This document shows, piece by piece, positions 58,881-64,000 of a DNA stretch of 64,000 nucleotides. The notes below the pieces were generated by a model. The model was not told the DNA's origin. It was given only the letters and a program-made list of their open reading frames with translations, and did no database searches. The DNA is taken from the NCBI GenBank assembly GCA_013365365.1, contig JABVXU010000062.1, positions 62,001-126,000 of the forward strand, given 5' to 3'. This stretch comes from Cruorifilaria tuberocauda. Taxonomy: Eukaryota > Nematoda > Chromadorea > Rhabditida > Onchocercidae. Position numbers and translations under genes: made by a program. Within the stretch, counting starts at the first letter, position 1. Every line of letters begins with the position of its first letter.

Positions 58881-58993
58881 TTATCTTTGATTGCTTTTAA
58901 TATTTCGATGTAACCTAAGGTGATCGAGATTTATCGGATTTGAATACTGATTGATGCGACAGGTTACCCTCGTCCTTCCAATTCCAATATCCA
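58881..58993 (-). CDS. possible terminal exon of the CARM1 gene
   Basis: On the minus strand a TTTTTTTAG acceptor at 58994 opens a 113-nt segment ending in TAA. Its phase matches the last firm CARM1 exon (which ends with one extra base at 61254). It reads DIGIGRTRVTCRINQYSNPI and continues charged to the stop. It has no counterpart I know in CARM1 C-termini, which diverge quickly, and it lies 2.3 kb from the preceding exon, so the link is tentative. Confidence 0.25.
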
Positions 58994-60523
58994 CTAAAAA
59001 AATCAAATTTATTAATTGCTGCAACTTCCAACTGCAAAGTAAATGACGCATTTCTCGGATCTTCTTCAACAAAATCAAAATAAAACTATTTAGGAATGCA
59101 GTTGAATACAATGAAAAATCAAACGAGATTCATGAAAATAACAGCAAGCAGTCATTTTTGAAGGTTTAGAAAAAATTTTCATCTGAGGTCAACTACTTGG
59201 CTTCTAAACATCAGTACTGCTCAAAATTGGAATTATATGAGTATCGAAATACCATTAAGTCGATAATGACCATTTTCTTGTGTGTCTAACTCATTAGAAA
59301 ACGACCAATTACGTACCACAAGCAGCCCTCAAATGTCATTATCTTATGATACACTGATGCCATGGCTTCCATTCATCTTAAGGCATGATCGTAAAATTCC
59401 AATAATTAGACATTAAGCCTATGCTATATTTGACAGATTTAATCTATATATAATGAAACCATTACCGGTCATAAACTGGTCATAAACTACGCGTAAAAGA
59501 TCTAAAGTGTGGTGAAAATCATCCTAATGTAACACCATTAAGATCAAGAGAATTACTTTTGGTGAACATATTAGTCTCACTTTTCCATCATACTCAGACA
59601 AACTAAAAATTACATATCATACCAGGTACACAATGAACTTAATTATATCACCTTTTGGATAACTTCTCGCAACCAATTAAAAAAATTTACGTAAAGGAAT
59701 CTATCAAAAAATATTACTTATTCGTATGTATGCGTTCATCAATCTCCTACTATAGACAATATAAGTTTCACTTAAAAAGTTCATGTATTACTTGATTTGT
59801 TTTAAAACAAATATTCAATAAATGAATCTGAAAGAACATTTAAAGACCAAGCATTCGTTCGTTTCATTGAAAAAGGCATAAGTATCATAACGAAATCGAG
59901 TAATAAAAGGATGACCATTTTTCCTTTATTCCATTGCATTATGCATTTAATAAAACAAATTAATTGAAAGTAGTTGAGATAACAGGGCACTGTATGTTTA
60001 ACTCAAATATTCCAATCATATCCTTTGATGACAGTTGCATATGATAATCAATATGCCTTAATAAGGTAAAAATTCTGCATATCATAAAAAAATCGACAAG
60101 AGATTATAAAATGATAGAATTACAAGCATCATAAACAGAACTTTACAAAAAAAGTTTTGTTTTCAGCCATCGCTCATGGATTTGCTGCTATGTAGATGAA
60201 GTGGACAAAAGGAAAATTAAGAACTGAATTCAACAAATAAGACTTCTGTATTAAAATAATTTTCGATAATATCTTTGCTGATTATCCGTCACATTTAATT
60301 CATTTAGTTACTAAAGCATATTCAAATATGCAGATAACTCCAAAAGCTAAATGGCAGAATGCTCATATAGTTTTATGCTCACATAGTACATACTCACATA
60401 TGTACTATGATGCACGACGTATATTTTGCGTCTTTAATCGCTCTATAAAAATTCTTACCTTACATTCATGGCATTTATTCTTATCTCAAAAAATTAGATC
60501 AAAATCAAGAACAATGCAACTAA

Positions 60524-60571
60524 GTGCATCAGAAAAAATTCATGAAAGTGCATCCAAAAAAAATTCATGAG
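60524..60571 (+). repeat. two-copy 24-bp tandem repeat
   Basis: GTGCATC followed by an A-run and ATTCATGA occurs at 60524-60547 and again at 60548-60571 with few differences. It lies in a probable CARM1 intron or downstream region. Confidence 0.8.
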
Positions 60572-61253
60572 ATCAATAATTGCTAAAACTTTGCGAAATT
60601 TCAAACTATTCTCAGCATAATCCATATTTTTAAACAATGCAAAACTGTCCTCATAAAACAATCAGTAAACAGTGGAGTAAAAATAAATGCCAATAATCAA
60701 ATAATCAACGTAAACATGAAAAACATTGACTAAAAGAAACGCTCTAAAAATTGTTGATAAAATCACTGCCCTGCTTGCATAACATTCTGACCTTGCATGA
60801 TTTGAGAATGTGATTGAGTGACTAAAAAAAATTATAAATTTTCTTTAATGTACTGCTTCGTATGCAAAGTGTACACGAGCAAAAAACTTTAACTAATATA
60901 CTGGTTCCTAATAAAAGTGAAATTTTACTAATTCATATCTTAAATAATGTTTTGGCATAAAATCGACCTTAAACTGACTTTGATGTCTCCAGCCTTATTG
61001 AATGTTCCTCCAAACTAGTGAAAACATGCAAAATGAGAACTAATATGTCTGAAAAAACTGAAGACCAAAAACATTTCACTTATGATATTATTAGCTCCAC
61101 GGAATGTAGAACAACATACTGACTTTGAATTATTGAGCAAACATTGACAGCGGAAAATAGTTCAATAAAAGTAACCAATCCAGTGAAATTGATCAGTGAT
61201 TTCTCCGTATCTTTGATGAATTATCGGTCAATTTTATAAGCATTCAAACTTAC

Positions 61254-63885
61254 GTATCCGAAAAATATCGCGGTTCACATCCTGTGTATGGACCATATGT
61301 GCAGCAACAGCTAATGGTGTTTCAGCAGCAGCTCCAGAACTGGCTGCACTTGTATGGGTGCCACAATAACCACTAGCAAAACCATTGATCATGTTATGCA
61401 CCGTATAATCCATTTGACTTGTCGCTAAGTTCGATAGCAATCCTGAATTTCAGATGCTTTTTCTTCACAGTAAAAATTTTCCATGCTATGCTCAAATACA
61501 AAGAGATCACTCTGAATATTCCGATAATGAACAAAATAGCTCAAAAACTCACAGCCAAAGTATTGCTTTGAAAAACTAGCAAAGCGCATTTTATTTTTCG
61601 AAATTAAAATTCCAATGTGATGTTTTTGTGAAGAGAAAGTATTAATGTGTCTAAACATGATAAAGTTTAACTCCATGCAATTAAAGAGAAACTTTACACT
61701 TCCCATAGAGCTCCAAAAAAGAAATGAAAAGCCAAATGTTGTAGTAATTTAGAATTCCTCACCAGTATTTTGCAACAAAGCATCAGACGGAGAATCAGTA
61801 GCGCAACCAGCAGGAGGAAGGACTGCTGTTCCCGTATATCGAAACAACGGATTTTTCAAATCCAACGTATTGCTAACTCGAGTTTGCCCCAGTTCTGCAC
61901 ATATTTCAACATCATAGCTCTGCCTGGAACATGTGCTTCGATGTTTCTTTTTCAATAATCACTAATACATAAGGAAATTGGTGAAGTACTTTTTTCTAAC
62001 ATGATTTTTTGAATTTTAATTTGATGTTATATTTGACTAAATTTTTTAAAATCGTATTTGATTTTATATTTCGTCCAATTTTATTTTTTCATAAAATATT
62101 TCTCTTGTCGTGTTTATACAAAAACTTAAAATATTAAAAAACTTCAAAACACGATTACCTTTCATTAGCAAGCATACTGATAGCACCTCGAACAATTTGG
62201 CCAGCATAAACCATTAGAGGCCTGTCAAAAAGACATCGAACCTGATACCAATGCGTTAAAGGTTCTGTTGGTGCAGTAGACAACCAAACCGTTTCTCTAA
62301 AAACACTGCTCTAGAAATCTGAGCATAATTCTTCGTACATATTCTATTTCATTAAATCAAAACTTGTAAAAATAAGACTTTGTAAATATCCTATCAATTT
62401 GTTAGTCAGCGTATGACTGAATAATGAACACAAAGAAAGATATTATAATAAGATTCCTTATTATATCAGCTTTATCTGAAGAGTTAAAACTCACGTTGAG
62501 CCAATAAAAGCGACATCGAACCAAGATGCGATACCGTGAACATGTCCAGCTTTCGTGACCTGGAGTTCAAACGGTATGTCGATTTTATGCAACAGTGACT
62601 CCGGATCCTTTTCGAAATCTATGGTCCATTTAACACTTCCAGACATTAGACAGTTTACGTGCCATGTGTCCTGGAAATATTAACAAGATGGAAACAAATG
62701 AGCAAAGAAAATTAAATAACAAGCATACGATCATTTCTGAATCCTTCTACGAAGAAGAAACTTCTAATAAAGTATAATGAAATGTTATAAATAATATAAA
62801 GACGAATAAAATATAATGAATAAAATAAAGAACCATCTTTAAGAAAGAAAGTATTTGTAGTGCGTCGTTCTCACGATATTCAAACAAGAACTATTACTTA
62901 CCACAATTGGCTGCTTGAATATTTCAGCAAGTGCCTGAGGTCGTAGACTAGACAAATTGACACCATGAAAACTTTCTTGACACCAAAAATTTGCTTTCGA
63001 TGTTTGCTCGATGTAAAGAGCTTCATCGTTAAACAAAGCAATATGTAATTCTCCACGAGATGGAAACATTCTGCCTATCAAATAAGTATAGTCGAAATAA
63101 TTGGAAGAAAAAAAGAGAAGACGGAAGTAAAATGTCTCCTGAAGATGACTTCAGGCTTATAACAAAAAAAACAATTTTCTGTTATCGATAAAAGTGCATA
63201 TACTATCCAGCTTTTGTCGACAATAAAAAATTACAGCTAGAACACAAAGTATAAGGTAATATTTCTATATATTAATCAATCGAAGTTAAGTTAGTCTTAT
63301 TTAACAAGTGGAACAAACAAAATGATTTTGTTGGTCACAATGCAATTTTTTCCAAGAGCTGATTTCTCTAATTTCATTTAATAGAAAATATGTAATAATA
63401 AGTATTCTAAAGGTTCGCATTAAAACAAGGCAAGATTAAGATGCTACAACTGTTTTAATAAAACACTTTATAATGGCAACTAACTGTTTAATTGGAACTG
63501 ACTCTTAAAGCTTGACGTGCAACAATGTGCTTGAAGTGTTCTATGAATAGTTAATCTACCAAGAAAACTATCAATTTCCGAAGAAAAATAAAAGGGTAAA
63601 TATATTTTATTATGCAATTCTGAATATAAAAAGGAAAAAACAAAAAAAATGGATTAAAGATGAAAAGAGAAAAAGAAATTTATATGATAGGAATACTCAA
63701 AATATACCTCCTGGTTTAAGGAATTTTCTTGCATGAATATAACTTTCAAGCATTCGTTCGTTTACAAGCATGTATCCCATTGGTTCTGATATAATAATGT
63801 CTACAGATTCTGGCAGTGTAATGTCTTCTACTCGCCCAGCAATAATCGTTATCTTATGAAATAAGTTATTACGTCGAACAAGTTC
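61254..63885 (-). CDS. CARM1: histone-arginine methyltransferase CARM1/PRMT4, partial (5' end outside window)
   Basis: Minus-strand exons: 63885-63708, 63074-62902, 62670-62495, 62296-62159, 61923-61763 and 61442-61254, all phase-consistent. The first carries [20 protein letters not shown], where the double-E loop ([16 protein letters not shown]) supplies the catalytic glutamates. Next come [13 protein letters not shown] and [19 protein letters not shown], the beta-barrel part with [16 protein letters not shown], then [17 protein letters not shown] with the family THW motif, and [14 protein letters not shown] plus [12 protein letters not shown], which are specific to CARM1 rather than other PRMTs. 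The last firm exon is a Ser/Ala/Gly-rich tail ([15 protein letters not shown]). The enzyme asymmetrically dimethylates arginines on histone H3 and coactivators. The SAM-binding motif I and everything N-terminal lie beyond position 64000. The 3' end is unresolved. Confidence 0.92.
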
Positions 63886-64000
63886 CTGAAAATTTAAAAC
63901 CTTTACCAATCAAAATAATATCTCACTTATTTTTTTCTAGATATCTTTTTATTAACTTATTGCTAACTATAAATGCAAAAGTTTACAAAAAAAAATACAT

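Overview
The window is nuclear DNA of a nematode, probably a clade III (filarial/ascarid-type) species. It is very AT-rich. It has compact multi-exon genes with T-rich 3' splice sites, UNC-87-type calponin-like repeats, a nematode-style tyrosine decarboxylase and an exact 22-nt copy of the nematode SL1 spliced leader. Genus and species cannot be read from the sequence. All gene models below were spliced by hand from conserved protein blocks, reading frame and GT/AG (rarely GC/AG) borders.

Layout, left to right. 1938-3000 (+): 3' exons of an unrecognised multi-pass membrane protein. 9016-15172 (+): complete unc-87 (10 exons, 376 aa, seven calponin-like repeats); its long first intron holds coding-like but disrupted sequence. 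18421-19778 (+): a short, partly degenerate tandem relative of unc-87. 21000-22010 (-): integrase fragment of a BEL/Pao-type LTR retrotransposon, frameshifted at its end. 23430-23788 (-): a possible small membrane protein. 23991-27459 (+): BDP1, the B'' subunit of TFIIIB (13 exons, 573 aa). 29374-36030 (+): AP-1 gamma-adaptin (21 exons, about 847 aa). 37680-42956 (+): GBA2-type non-lysosomal glucosylceramidase. 44711-45067 (+): a candidate unknown two-exon 97-aa gene. 45280-46000 (-): a TMEM14-family membrane protein. 50589-57082 (+): tyrosine/aromatic amino-acid decarboxylase (tdc-1-like). 61254-63885 (-): CARM1/PRMT4 arginine methyltransferase, cut by the right end of the window.

The genes are mostly unrelated housekeeping or neuromuscular functions: actin-filament stabilisation, Pol III initiation, clathrin-vesicle sorting, glucosylceramide breakdown, tyramine synthesis and arginine methylation. 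There is no operon-like tight spacing. Six genes have a T-rich splice acceptor a short way before the first ATG, as expected for SL trans-splicing or a 5'UTR intron.

The most unusual observation is at 51850-51871. An exact antisense SL1 sequence, followed directly by a GT dinucleotide as in SL donor RNA, sits inside an approximately 630-bp LTR-like insertion (51683-52315) in a tdc-1 intron, next to a 7-bp hairpin and with no visible Sm site. It may be a retroelement that carries its own spliced leader, or a relic of SL RNA. Other points of interest are two GC-AG introns required by frame, the relic coding sequence in unc-87 intron 1, a decayed unc-87 paralog, a G-quadruplex-type tract in front of BDP1, a long perfect hairpin at 57843-57896, and the small unknown gene at 44711.
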